Source: Symbiodinium natans (lineage: Eukaryota; Sar; Dinophyceae; Suessiales; Symbiodiniaceae). From it: a stretch of DNA of 64,000 nucleotides. Below, one piece after another: positions 43,000-54,723 of this stretch. The DNA lies in contig CAJNDS010002745.1 in the NCBI GenBank assembly GCA_905221605.1, positions 1,336,203 to 1,400,202 on the forward strand, given 5' to 3'. A program made the position numbers and the translations under genes. The stretch's first letter is position 1. Each line of letters begins with the position of its first letter. The notes under the pieces were generated by a model, which worked only from the letters and a program-made list of their open reading frames with translations, was not told where the DNA came from and searched no databases.

Positions 43000-44850
43000 C
43001 TGTGGGTCCGAAAAGCCGTAAACCCTAGACCCTAGACCCTAGACCCTAAACCCTCAACCCTAAACCTCCTCAGGAACCCCAAAACCAGCTTTGTGTAGGT
43101 TCTGAGATTAATACTCCGCATCTGTTCGCGAGGCAGCCTACAACAATTAGGTTTGGGTTTGGGGGTACGGTAGGAGACCAATGTCCACGGACCAGCTTCT
43201 TACAGAAGGTGATTCTCAAAACAATGTGCAAAGAAAATTGGGCTGGACATTCCATATTCGGGGCTGTTCTGGGAGCTTTCAAATCAGTGGGGGTGAGGTT
43301 GGGCCGCTAAGGTGAAAAAATCCGTCATGGGTGCCCGCCTGCAGGGCGCCCAAACCCTGACGCCCTTAAACCCCTAAGCCCTAAACCCCCCAAACCTGAA
43401 CCCTGTTCCTTCAAAACAAGTTCCGAAGCAACCAAGCCAATCTCACAGCCTCAAAATCCATACCGCGGACGCAAGCTGGGGGCACTCTTGAGGCAGGGCA
43501 AGATCTGTAACCGCCCAGAGCCAGAGACTGCGGAACGGAGCTGATTCTGTTAGGAGAGTTAAGTACCTTAAGCCCCTCCCGAAACCCCAAACCCTAAACC
43601 CTAAGCCCTATAAGCCCTCTAAGCCCTAAACCACCCAGGGCTTGGAGGCAGGGGCTTGTTGGTTCAGTTGGGTAGGGTTGGCGGCTTAAGGGCTATGAGG
43701 GTCGGTTCGTCATGCTAGGTTGAGCCAAGTGGCTGGTGAGAAGCCCGATGCAAGAGCACGGGTTTAGTGTTTAGGCATTGCTTCACCTAAACCCTAAACC
43801 CTAAACCCTAAACCCTATACCCTATAAACCCTAAACCCTAATTAAACCCTAAGCCCTAAACCCTAAACCCTAAACCCTAAACCCGAAACCCTAAACCCTA
43901 AACCCTAAACCGTAAACCCTAAACCCTAAACCCTATACCCTAAACCCAAACTCGATAGCTCGTGCCGCGGGGAGGACCCTCTGGGATCCTCTTGAGCAGG
44001 CGTTGCAGAAGGAATCTGGTAGGGGGGGGGGGGGGGGGGGGGCGGGGGTTGTACAGATGGATCAGAAACCATAGGGCTACAGCCTCAAAGGATCCCATAC
44101 TCCCCTAAATGCCTACATCCCGAAACATGCCGGAAAACCTTTAGTTTGGGGAAAATTCCTCCCTAACCCCGCAGGCCCTGCTATGTCTGTGGAGTTTTGG
44201 AGCTTCTCAGAGCTCTGGAGGCGGCGAGCCAAAGACATTCTTGCGAATCCATACACCCAGCCTGGGGGAGGGCTTGGGGTAAAGAGCTACAGGGCTCGAG
44301 GGCATGTAGGCCACTAGGGTTTTGGGGGGTGGCTCACGGGAATCCCGGCTTCATTGTGCTATTGTTCGGAGCAGGGTGGCTTGGGGTGGAGAAGCTGGGG
44401 ATGCTTGGGCCAAGGTTGGGTAGACGCTGGTAGTTACGCAAGTGCTCAGCTTTCCATAAGGGGTTCCTAGAATAAGGTTCCTATTAACGGCTCTAGTACT
44501 TACGAGAATATGGTGGGCACCCCCCCCCCCCCCATTTTCGCGCTATATTCGTTCGACAGAAGGGTGTTGTAATTTGGGTTGCGGTGGCCCCTTGACCTTA
44601 TTGAACGGTTCTGAAGTATGGGCCCCCGGGGTTTACAGGGAAAAAACGGGTGTATACGGTTCCCGAATTGAGGGATCGCATGCAACTACCCGAAGACCAC
44701 GCTTTCGGCTCTGTGTGAGCATGAGCTCTTCTGCTGCTCTCCGGCACCCCAGACCTCAAACTACGCTAAACCCCAAACCCCTGAAGCCCGGATTTTGCAT
44801 ACATAGCTAAATATAGATTTCAAAAACACATATAAACATGCAGAATTGTG
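43000..44850. other. Telomere-like and unique DNA, no supported gene
   Basis: A dense CCCTAAA array at about 43790-43950 and a G-run at 44022-44048. The remainder is unique with short ORFs only. Confidence 0.6.
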
Positions 44851-44905
44851 TCATATATCAAGACATATACATATATATATATACACATATATATATATAA
44901 AAGCA
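44850..44905. repeat. ATAC/AT microsatellite
   Basis: Short AT-rich ATATAC repeats. Confidence 0.85.
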
Positions 44906-44939
44906 TAACCACCGATTTAAGACTATAAATACGGTGCAG

Positions 44940-47290
44940 GAGGGTAGCTTCTCCGGGTCCAGTGGGATCTCCTGGGTTGGCATCGGGGGTGTCACCGTGC
45001 TCTCGGCCATCATAAAGTTCCTCAAAGGAGGCTCTCGGTGTGAACCCTAAACCCTAAACCCTAAATCCTAAACCCTAAAACCCCAAACCCCCTAAACGAT
45101 AGCCCTACAACGCTTGAGGGTTTTAGGGTTCAGGGAGCTTGCGCTGCCTGCCGTCACCATCAAGATCAGAACGCTGCGTGTTTATGATTGTGGCACTGTA
45201 AAATTATGTCTGTATAACAGGAGAATAACATTGTCTCGTTGTGTTTTTGGATTGGCGTGAAAACCCTGTCTAAAGGGTCTACGAAGTTTATATGAGCTTG
45301 ACGGGATCGGATCGAGAGAGCCTACGCGCACCCTTATATACTTGTAGCTCCTGTTCAAGAGGCGTCTGGCTTGCTTTCTTACACTAACCAAAAGTATCCC
45401 CCCCCCATCGACCCGCCGCAAGAAAAGGAACTCCAACTCAGGGTCTGGGCAGGGTGTGCAAACCCTCAACCCTACACCCTAAACCCTAAACCCCAAACCT
45501 CAGGGGGTCTTTTGGGGGTGCGCTGCATACCGCAAACGAGGGCCGAGGCGCACTCTCATCAGTAGATGGCAAACTTTGCCACCATCTGCGACGAAGTACA
45601 TTCCTTCACGGTTTAGGGTTTAGGGTTTAGGGTTTTGGGTTTAGGGTTCGGGACCTGCATCTTCAACGGGATCGCTACGGTATGGCGTTTAGTGGCTTAG
45701 GGCTTTTGGGGGTTAGAGTTCAGGCCGCAAGCAGAACTCCTGACGGGCTTCCAGCATTCCCGACCCAACTCCACTACCGACCCTGGTTTCAAGAGGTTGC
45801 ATGACCCTGCGCCGCGACAGCTGTGTAGCGGAGGGACCCCCCTCCCTCCTCCCCTCAGCCCCACTGTCCCTGCCCTAAACCTCAGAGCCTCGTGGATCGA
45901 ACAAACTCTCAGCTTCGCAGAATCTGAAAAGCCCGACTTACTTCGCGCATTGACAACCCAAATCTAAATGCCATATGACGTAGATCGACCAGCACCCTTC
46001 AGTCAGGGGTTCCCCCACTACCCCCCTCTATACTACCCCCCCTTGGTTCCCCCAGAATAAAGGGTACTCAGGGCCAATTAAACCCAATCAAGGTTATTTC
46101 AGGGGGGGAACCTAGGGGGGGGAGTATAGAGGGCGGGTAGTAGGGAAGCCCATGATTCAGACACTGGCTGGTCTATGCCCTAATTCCCGACTTAAGCACC
46201 ATTGCTCCTGCAATAACAAGGGGAAGTGTAAACACAAGCTTGAACTTCTCTCTTCCCCCGAAAACAACAAAAGTGGCTCAGTAAGTAAAGCCTCTTGGCG
46301 AGGGGCTTACAGGGAAGATGTTTGGGGGAGGGGGATGATTTGAGGTCTCCGGTTGGTAAAGTAAAACTGAGGGGCATCATGCAGCAAGACCCCCCCCCAA
46401 GCCAATAGAATGAATATTGAAAACAGTCCAAGCGCCACAGCACAAGCCGGAGCCTTAAACCCCTAAATCCATCCAGAAGTTGGGTTCAGGATTTGACGGT
46501 TCACGGAATCCCCTGCCTAAACCCTAAACCCGAAACCCTTAAGCCCTAAACCCTACACCCTAAACCCTCGAAATCCTATACCCATCGGGCCGGGCCTTGC
46601 CGACCCGGATTGCCCAAGTTGAAGACGGCTGCGCCGCCAGGCTTCAAGGCACCAAGACTGGCGAGCTGAAGGCTGAGTCGTAGGCTTTAGGGTTTAGGGT
46701 TTAGGGTTTTGGGTTTAGGGGCCCCGAACACCCGGGTGAGTTTAAGGCTGATCATGAGTCGTCGGGTTTTGGGTTTAGGGTTTCGGGTTTCGGGCTTAGG
46801 GGGTTTATAGAGCCTGACAAGAGAAGAAGCAGGTTCAGGGTCCAGGGTCGGGGGCTTGAGGCTTATTTTGGGGGCATCTTTACGCGGGCCACTTCAGGGG
46901 CCTGCTTGTTTCGGTCTGTGGCTTTGGGCCTTCGAGGATAGCCTTCAGCTCAAATCTTTCAAGCAGGGTTTACGGTTTAGGGCTTGGGGTTGAGGGTTTG
47001 GGGTTTCGGGACCCCTAGAATATCGGAATCCCTGAAGGCTTCAAGCAGTGGGCCACCTGACTCTATCCAAACGGACCGGCATGCGCTGAGTGAACCAGCT
47101 TAGAATGTAGGGTGTGGGATTTAGGTTTAGGGTTTGGGGTTGCGTGTTTAGGGTCCTTGCAATCACTATGGCCCCGGGGCCCTAAACCGCATGTGCAGGC
47201 ATTCCGCGAAAACATTCATCCAATCCACTTTGTGAAATAGCGATCATCCTCGCGGTATCTCCCAGTATCTCCCAATTATGAACCCTCCAG
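44940..47290. other. Telomere-like and unique DNA, no supported gene
   Basis: Scattered decayed CCCTAAA and TTTAGGG tracts (for example near 45040-45090, 45610-45650 and 46505-46570). ORFs of 63-95 residues are unremarkable. Confidence 0.55.
46005..46151. mobile_element. Inverted-repeat element, about 147 bp
   Basis: The left arm GGGGTTCCCCCACTACCCCC then CTCTATACTACCCCCC is mirrored by GGGGGAGTATAGAGGGCGGG then TAGTAGGGAAGCCC. A second inner pair GGTTCCCCC / GGGGGGAACC is nested. Non-coding; no clear target duplication was found. Confidence 0.6.
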
Positions 47291-47291
47291 A

Positions 47292-47392
47292 TTGGGATGT
47301 TCCACCTTATACTAACAGTACTTAGTAGGGATTATGATAGGGGGTACTATACTCCCTATTGAGGACTGCTAGTACAAGGGGGAACATTCCAA
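47292..47392. mobile_element. MITE copy D with perfect 8-bp target duplication
   Basis: Terminal inverted repeats TTGGGATGTTCC and GGAACATTCCAA, inner arms TTATACTAACAGTACTTAG and GAGGACTGCTAGTACAAGG. It is flanked by CCTCCAGA on both sides (47284-47291 and 47393-47400). About 100 bp and non-coding. Eight-base duplications are typical of hAT-type transposition. Confidence 0.85.
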
Positions 47393-47399
47393 CCTCCAG

Positions 47400-48230
47400 A
47401 CCCTACTCAAACCCTAAACCCTAAACCCTAAACCCCCTGAACCCTATAACCAGGCTAAGCTGTTCGTGAAAAGTGGGAACATCCCAACCTCCAAACCCTA
47501 ATGAAACCCTAAACCCTAAATACCCTAAACCCTAAACCCCAAACCCTAAACACCCTAAACCCTAAACACCCTAAACCCTAAACCCCGGGCGAGGCTCAAC
47601 AGCTTCAGCTGCTCAGTGCGCGGATCCATCGAGCAGCCAGAGTAAACCTGACTCTCTCCTCGAGACCCTGCAACCTCTAAAGTCTAGCGACGCGCTTAGG
47701 GTTTAGGGTTTAGGCTTTAGGGTTTGGGGTTTGGGGTTTGGGGTTTAGGGTCCCAAAAGTCAACACCAGATTTCGAGTAAGTTCCTTTAGACCTAATTAA
47801 GCCGTGTCGTGAAGAATGGGACATATTTGGGAGTGGTTCTGCTTCAGCTTCAATGTCAGGGTGCTGAGGACTGCATCAAGCACAATTGTGAGAAGCTCTC
47901 AACCATCTAACCCACAAAGCCCGACTAGCCCAGAAGAGGGGAAGAGAGGAAGACTCGCCCTGTCAACTTAAAAAAACGCAACTTTTGCATCATGGGCCAT
48001 TCTGCCAACAACACTACTCATGCGAAGCTGCGTCCAGCTATGGTGAAGGGCACGAAAACTGCAAAAGGTACGCGTTGCTCGCACTCCCATAGCTTCTCTG
48101 AAGCCCTTCTTTTGAACCTGATGCTCATATTATTCGTTGCGATGTTTAAAAAAGACCTGAACCTCGAGCCCTGAACCCAAACTCTCTCAATCCAGCAATC
48201 AGCATTTCAACACACCTATACTGTCAGTTT
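47400..48230. other. CCCTAAA runs and unique DNA
   Basis: Contains CCCTAAA tracts with inserted ACA (AACACCCTAAACC) at 47505-47585 and a TTTAGGG tract near 47700. No supported gene. Confidence 0.55.
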
Positions 48231-48240
48231 GCTAAACTAG

Positions 48241-48305
48241 GGTCCCTTTTCGGGTACCCTAAACAAGAAGGGCCGCCTTTTGGTAAGGACCCGCAAAAGG
48301 GACCA
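48241..48305. repeat. Short inverted repeat
   Basis: GGGTCCCTTTTCGGG on the left is mirrored by CCCGCAAAAGGGACC on the right. About 65 bp and non-coding; possibly another tiny MITE. Confidence 0.5.
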
Positions 48306-48668
48306 TACTTAGAGAAGTGACACTAATATCTACCTAGGCGAACAAGGAAATCACAGTGCACACGCCAGGCCACGACATCGAATCGTTTGCCATCTTTGTT
48401 CCTGCTGTCTCTGCTCTCAATCACACCTAAACCCTAAACCTAAACCCTAAACCCTAATTAACCCCTACTTAACCCTAAACCCCAAAAAAAACCTAAGCCA
48501 TGAGATTGTGCATGGGTTTGAGGTTGGCTGAAAGGTGTTGGAGACCTGGGCTGGCACCGAAAAAACGACTCCCAGCAGCCCAGCGCAAATCCAACGCCTA
48601 CTAGGGCGAAGCCCTGGAGGTTGAGGGTTTAGGGTTTAGGGTTTAGGGCTTGGGGTTGAGGATTCAAG

Positions 48669-48782
48669 TTGGGATGTTCCCCCTTATACTAACTGGTCCT
48701 TAATCGGGATCATCGTACCCTTCCTAGTACAGTCCGTATTAAGGACTGGTTAGTATAAAGGCATAACGGGGGAACATCCCAA
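48669..48782. mobile_element. MITE copy E
   Basis: Terminal repeats TTGGGATGTTCCCCCTTATA and GGGGGAACATCCCAA, inner arms ACTGGTCCTTAA and TTAAGGACTGGTTAGTATAA. Flanking 8-mers GATTCAAG (48661-48668) and GATTCAGG (48783-48790) match at seven of eight. About 114 bp; the right arm carries an extra AGGCATAAC. Confidence 0.85.
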
Positions 48783-48799
48783 GATTCAGGTTTTAAGAA

Positions 48800-50100
48800 A
48801 CCCTAAACCCTAAAACCCTAAACCCTTAGGGCTTGGGGTCTATGATCCACCCCCACCCCCCCAAAGCCCCGAAGTCCCCAAGGGCCAACCTACTGGCTGC
48901 TGAATGTGACGTCAGGGTTTAGAAAGGAGTTAGACTGGGTTTAGGGTTTAGGGTTTAGGGTTTAGGGTTTAGGGTTTAGGGTTTAGGGTTTAGGGTGTCG
49001 GGTACCTTGGGGTCGCTAGGGGATGCTTAGGGTATGGGGGCTTCAAGTCGACTGGAGGGTTTGTCTTGAAGGAGAGATGCAAAGGGTCGCCATCCCGCCC
49101 CCCCCCCCCCCCCCCCCAACCCCGCATTTCCCCACAGCGACATTTTGGGATAGTTAAGCTCCCCCGCAAACTCCTCATAAGCTTTCTTTTCTGCACCCAT
49201 ATGTAAACAACGCTCCACTTTCATTGCTGAGGGTCCACTGCGACAGGTAGGCGAAGGCGTCCCCGCCAGCCTGGCAGACGTGGGCGCCGCGAATTGGGCC
49301 AACTTTTCTGCTCAAGGTTTAGGGTTTTATACGTCTTAGGGGTTAGATTTTATTTACGGCTAAGGGTTTCCATACACAACATAGGTAACAACTCCGGCTT
49401 CTGGCCAGGTAGTGTCTGGGGTCATGGAGCTTTCAGGAGCAGACGGCCAAAAAAAAAAACACGGAAATCCCCTTGGCCCTGAGTGAACCTCAGCCGGTCC
49501 TGCCGTCAACTCCGAAACATCAAGACCACAAGGTCAAGTCTATCTTGCAGGGCCGAGTTAGGGTTGAGGGTCTTGGTCTGATGCTGTGCCTTACTGGTAG
49601 GGTCTTTTTTTAGGAGCTTCTGCCGCCCTCGCAGCCTAAATCTACTCATGGAACAGAAAGTGCATATCTGGATATCCCAACCCCCCCCCCCCCTCCCTGC
49701 TGCACGCCAGGCCACTAGCTTGAAACGCTGCTTGTCAAAAGGGGAGAAGGGGCAGCTCGGATCGCTTGACTCCATATTCCTTTCAGGCGTCGGGGCTTAA
49801 GGGGGTTGATATGGGTATTTTCCCCAAGGTAGGGGTACCCCTTATTTTATACCCCAAATAGAAGAGAATCCCCTTAAAGGGACCCCCAGAAAGGGTACCC
49901 CTATTTGTGGGAACCCCCATATGGATTTAGGGCTTAGACAGGTCTGGGGGTTTAGGGTTCAGGGTGTTCCTGATCCCTACAGGCGTAAAGCTGCGGTAAC
50001 GTGTGGGGTCGGATCTCCTGCAGACTTCCCTACGCAATCAACTCATGCTGGTCTGAGGAAAGGATGACGTTCCAGAGAACCTGGAGAGGGACTACAAGCG
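48800..50100. other. Telomere-like and unique DNA
   Basis: Eight perfect TTTAGGG units at 48940-48995 and a C-run at 49097-49118. No supported gene; ORFs are under 92 residues. Confidence 0.55.
49808..49915. repeat. Dispersed repeat family 2, copy 2
   Basis: Contains GGTATTTTCCCCAAGGTAGG, GGTACCCCTTATTTTATACC, GAGAATCCCC, AAAGGGTACCCCTATTTGTG and GGAACCCCC. Matches 38690-38775 in order and orientation with extra inserted bases. Confidence 0.6.
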
Positions 50101-50107
50101 ACAGAGC

Positions 50108-50275
50108 GAGAGGGAGAGAGAGAGAGAGGAGAGAGAAAGAGAGAGGGAGAAATAGAGAACGAGAGACGCGCGAGACACGAGAGAGAGAGAGAGGGAGACG
50201 AGAGAGACGAGAGAGAGAGAGAGAGAGTGAGAACAAAAAGGGAGAGAGAGAGAGAGAGTGAGAGCACGAGTGGGC
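50108..50275. repeat. GA microsatellite
   Basis: GAGAGA with interruptions. Arg/Glu-rich ORFs on plus and Ser/Leu-rich ORFs on minus are artefacts. Confidence 0.95.
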
Positions 50276-50704
50276 AGGACTTAGCTAGTGAGAGGGAGCG
50301 AGAGCAGCCTGGGCGACACATAGGAGGAGACAAGACAAGAACAATCTTGTGTATTCGTATATACACAGAAAGCGCAAGAAGAGAGACAAAGAGTCAGAGC
50401 GAGGGAGGGATATATGTGTAACATATGTGTATGCATAATGTGCCTGCAGTTTTGTCAGGAAGGTGGCGTAGCACCCATCTCAGGGAGCCGGGCACGAAAC
50501 TGAAATAAATTGCAAAGAAACCAGCAACCTTCTTGGCTGCTCTTAGCAGGGAGTTACAGTAAAGCACCACAAAGCCTTCACGAAGTCATCATCCTCCCCA
50601 AGCCCGGACGGACCCACTCAACGATAAAGGTCGACCTCCGAAATGCCAATGTCCAGGAAAACCCCCAAGATCCCTGGAGCCCCTCAAAGCCCAGATTGCC
50701 CAAA

Positions 50705-50767
50705 CCCTAAACCCTAAACCCTAAACCCTAAACCCTAAACCCTAAACCCTAAACCCTAAACCCTAAA
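50705..50767. repeat. Nine perfect CCCTAAA units
   Basis: Exactly 63 bp, preceded by GCCCAAA and followed by CCCACTTTC. Confidence 0.93.
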
Positions 50768-50799
50768 CCCACTTTCAGGGCAGGCGCTCCGTTGCCACA

Positions 50800-51580
50800 G
50801 GCACCTGAAGGAGCTTTGGTGAGGGGGTTGCGGCTTTCGGGGTTTTTTGGGGGGCCTCGGGGCTTAGGATCTAGAGCCTCAGGGATTTTTAGGGTTTAGG
50901 GTTTAGGGTTTAGGGTTTAGGGCCCCAAGGCCCTGGAACCTAAGCCCCGCATTGTGGTTGTTCAGGGTGCTGGGTGCAGGAGCAATGGCCCAGCCAAAAC
51001 AAACTCAAACTTATGATCCCTCAACCTCGCGAGTCTGAACCTTGATGTGGTCAGGGTTTCAGGCTTTGGGCTTCCTGTCGCAGCTACATAGGGGCCTAAA
51101 AAATATATTTGTTTTTAAAAGTTTTTTTGGGTGGGTTATTCTAGTAAAGTTACAAAGGGACCCTCACAAAACATGATTAGTAATTTATTCCGACCCCTAC
51201 GTTCTGGGCACCTTGTCTGCTAAGTCCACGCCCACAGCAGTGGCAGCGTCATCTGCGACGGCCAGCATCATCGCCGTCATCACGCCTGGGCATGCAGCCC
51301 TATGAGGCGGAGGCTTCGGCCCCCTCCGAAAGTTGGTATGTAAACCTCGCTTAGGGTTTAGGGTTTAGGGTTTAGGGCTTAGGGTTTAGGGTTTAGGGTT
51401 TAGGGTTTAGGGGTTAGGGTTTAGGGTTTAGGGTTTAGGCGTTTAGGGTTTAGGGCTTAGGGTTTAGGGGGCTTAGGGTTTCGGGGGAGTGGGTCTTGGG
51501 CTCCCAGAAGCTCGCTGTGTTTCGAGGCTGAAAAGTTGGGCGGCGAGGTGTGGAGTCCCCACACTGCAGCCCAGAGCCCC
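50800..51580. other. TTTAGGG tracts and unique DNA
   Basis: TTTAGGG runs at about 50888-50922 and 51352-51480 (with TTAGGGC slips). No gene. Confidence 0.6.
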
Positions 51581-51583
51581 AAG

Positions 51584-51646
51584 TTTAGGGTTTAGGGTTT
51601 AGGGTTTAGGGTTTAGGGTTTAGGGTTTAGGGTTTAGGGTTTAGGG
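51584..51646. repeat. Nine perfect TTTAGGG units
   Basis: Exactly 63 bp. CCAAG lies directly before (51579-51583) and two bases after (51649-51653), a possible short target duplication. Confidence 0.93.
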
Positions 51647-51659
51647 TTCCAAGGAGCAA

Positions 51660-53230
51660 AACACTTCTGCCCAAACGCGCAGAGGAATACATTTCGGCTT
51701 TCGTAGCCTTGAGGCCCCAATGAGCCTTATGATTGGGTCGCATACCCCTATACCGCTAGAATTTCTATGAAGGGATATGAACCATTGAACCCTTTTAGGG
51801 TTCACGGGCTGGAAGGGCTTGAGATTCAGGATGAGCCTTCAGCGTTTACGTGCCTTCCTTTTGTAGGTGGGGGGTCAGAGTTCATGAGGCTCACAAGAGA
51901 TCGGGTCTAGGGTTTGTAGGGTAAATAGACCTTAGGTGACACTCCTAAAACCCTGAACCCTGAACCCGAAACCCTACACCCTAAACCCTAAACCCTAAAC
52001 CCTAAACCTCTGAAGGGACTAAAAGTTTAGGACCATCGTAAGAGGTTGCGTCTTACAAGGCCAAGGGGCCGCTTCCGAAACCGAGGTCAAAGATCTCGGC
52101 TCCCGGACGCCTCTTGTGGCAACAGGGCTTGCCGCGCTTTGGTTAGGTTAATTCAATCGAGGTTTTGGGTTTCGGACGTGAGGCTCAATGTAAGCTTGGG
52201 GTCTGGGGTCTGGGGTTTGGATGTTCGAGGATTCGGAGCTTGTGCTCTAAAAACCTTCAGGGCCGCGGAGAAGCCTTGGCCGCATAGCACTGCAACCTTG
52301 CTCCTCAACTCCCGAACACCCATGCAACCTGTCCCTAAAAAACCCCAACCCTCCCCCACATCCGAAACCCAAAAGCTCTGAACACCTATACAGCCTAGAA
52401 CTTACTTCGGCTTCAGGGCTCAGTTTAGGGGTACAAGGGCTTCTTCAGGCTAGGGCTTGAGGCTTACTTGGGCTCTGGGGGTCGAGGGCTCTAAACCCTA
52501 AACCCTAAACCCTAAACCCTAAACCCTAAGCCCTAAGCCCTCAGCCCTAAGCCCCAAGCCCTAAGCCCCAAGCCCCTAAGCCCTAAGCCCCAAGCCCAAC
52601 GGCCCCGGCCTGAGGTAAGGAAGCAGCTTCTCCAGGGCAGGGATCTGCACACTCCTTGGCCGCCCTAAGCCCTTGAAGCCACTACTCCCGAAACCCAATA
52701 ATTAGGGTTCATGTTCGTAAATTTAGCTATGACATTAGTGCACCATTGCACCATTACATGATTGCATAATTACATTACTATTGCATTATTACACTCTGGC
52801 ATTATTTCATGATTACATTACTACATTGCGACATTATGACAGTACACGTTGCATATGAGTATGCTTGAAACCCTCAAGCCAAGACCAAGACGCGCTCAAC
52901 CTCAGGCCCCACGATATCGGGACCGAAGGCGGCGAGCCGGGTAGCCGACTGCCCAAAACCCTAAACCCTAAACCCTAAACCCTAAACCCTAAACCCGAAT
53001 TCCGAAGCGCCAGGGCTAAGGGGGTTAGGGCCCTAAGACCCCAAAAAACAGCGACCTGCAGTCACCCTAAACCCTGAAAATCAAACCCTAACCCATATGA
53101 AGCCCTAAACCCCCGAAAACCGAAGCCCCAAAAAGCCTCATAAGCTTGAAACCCTTCGGTCCCTGAGGACCAAAAATCCTGAACCCTGAACCCAAACCCT
53201 GAACCCTAAACCCTAAACCCTGAACCCTGA
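51660..53230. other. Telomere-like and unique DNA, no supported gene
   Basis: CCCTAAA runs at about 51970-52005, 52493-52530 (turning into CCCTAAG and CCCCAAG variants) and 52957-52995. The 111-residue plus ORF at 52046-52381 has a telomere-derived tail and no domain. Confidence 0.55.
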
Positions 53231-53238
53231 ACCCTGAA

Positions 53239-53301
53239 CCCTAAACCCTAAACCCTAAACCCTAAACCCTAAACCCTAAACCCTAAACCCTAAACCCTAA
53301 A
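53239..53301. repeat. Nine perfect CCCTAAA units
   Basis: Exactly 63 bp, preceded by three CCCTGAA units. Confidence 0.93.
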
Positions 53302-53309
53302 CCCGGAGC

Positions 53310-54720
53310 AGCCTGCAGCCAAGGAATCAGCGCCGAGATGGTCCCACCCGATGGAGCGCTCTGCAGCATCGGGCGATTGTCCCACACCTTGGGTTTAGGG
53401 TTTAGGGCTTAGGGTTCAGGGCTTAGGGTTTTGGGTTTAGGGTTTAGGGTCTAGGGTCTAGGGTTTAGGGTTTCGGGGTTGTTGTGAGGAGGTGAACAGG
53501 CTTAGGGCTGAGAAGTTAGGGGCTTCAGTTTAGGTCCTCGGCTCTTGGCATCAGCAGGGTCATTGACTTTCCGAGTTAAACCACAACCCGTCGAACTGAC
53601 TCTTACACCCTATGAGCCCCTGAACCCGGATGGGGCTTGGAGTTTTGGCAGATCCTAAACCCTAAACCCTAAACCCTAAGCCCTAAACCCTAAACCCTAA
53701 ACCCTAAGCCCTAAACCCTAAACCCTCAACCCTAAGCCCTCTCGGCTCAACCACGTTGATACTGGCAGTCCCCACGTCGCCCCTCGACTTGGAGGCGCCC
53801 CTCCCAGCCCTCAAAAATACTACTACGGAAAGTCGGTGGGGCGGGGAAGGGGGAGGGGGGGATATGTATATGTATATGCATATGCATATGTATATGTATA
53901 TGTGTATGTGCATGTGTATGTGTATATATATATATACACAAACATATAAGTTTCAGTCTCTTTGAGCATGGCTGAGGTGGCACGCTATTGAAACTAGAGC
54001 CCCAGAAGCCTCATCCTGCACCGAGCCCGCACCCTAAGATGCAAGCCAGACCATAAACCGAACTCAAAGGGAAATAGGAAAACCTGTACGAGGAAGACCA
54101 TGTACATACACATATGTATGTACATATTTTATGTATATATATATATATATGTATGTATATATATATATATGTATGTACAAAAGAAAACATATATAGCTTC
54201 TATGTAGGAATTCCCCCAAGCCCTTGGGCCGCGGAGCGGAAGCATCCCCACCTGACCAAGGGCTCGCAAGTAGGCGATTTAAGGCGGGTGTAGGGTATAG
54301 GGTATAGGGAATAGGGTTTAGGGTTTAGGGCTTAGGGCTTAGGGCTTAGGGCTTGCGGCTTGGGGTTTAGGGCTTATAGGGCTTAGGGTTTCGGGTCCCC
54401 GGGTCGGATCCTAAGGGGTGTAGTGAGAGAAGCCCGGTTGACCTGCGGTCATTGGTGTCTCGAGTGCCAGGAAAGAAAACGACTGGTGAGATTCGTCCTG
54501 CACTACCCCGAATGAAGAATCTACTGCCATTTGGACCAGTGTAAGAAGGTTGTGCACGGTTCAGTCCATCAAGAACATCACTCATGCTCTGAAGTCTGTT
54601 CGCGGAATATTTACACCACAGGACACAAGCGGGTGTCCTACAACCAGCAAAGAGGTTTAAGAGGGTACATCGTCATGCTTAAGCGCCCTTTTGCAAGACA
54701 TGATAGACGAGCCCCACACA
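53310..54720. other. Telomere-like DNA and AT/GT microsatellites
   Basis: TTTAGGG tract at 53390-53475, CCCTAAA at 53653-53735, TATG/TATA microsatellite at 53859-53945, TATG/TATA at 54105-54180 and decayed TTTAGGG at 54290-54390. ORFs are low complexity or under 80 residues. Confidence 0.6.
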
Positions 54721-54723
54721 GCC

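Larger units (their letters stand above)
41730..43000. other. Telomere-like arrays with a small dispersed repeat pair
   Basis: Unique DNA with CCCTAAA and TTTAGGG runs (about 41938-41970, 42190-42230, 42413-42500, 42599-42690). No ORF of note. Two copies of repeat family 3 are listed separately. Confidence 0.6.
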
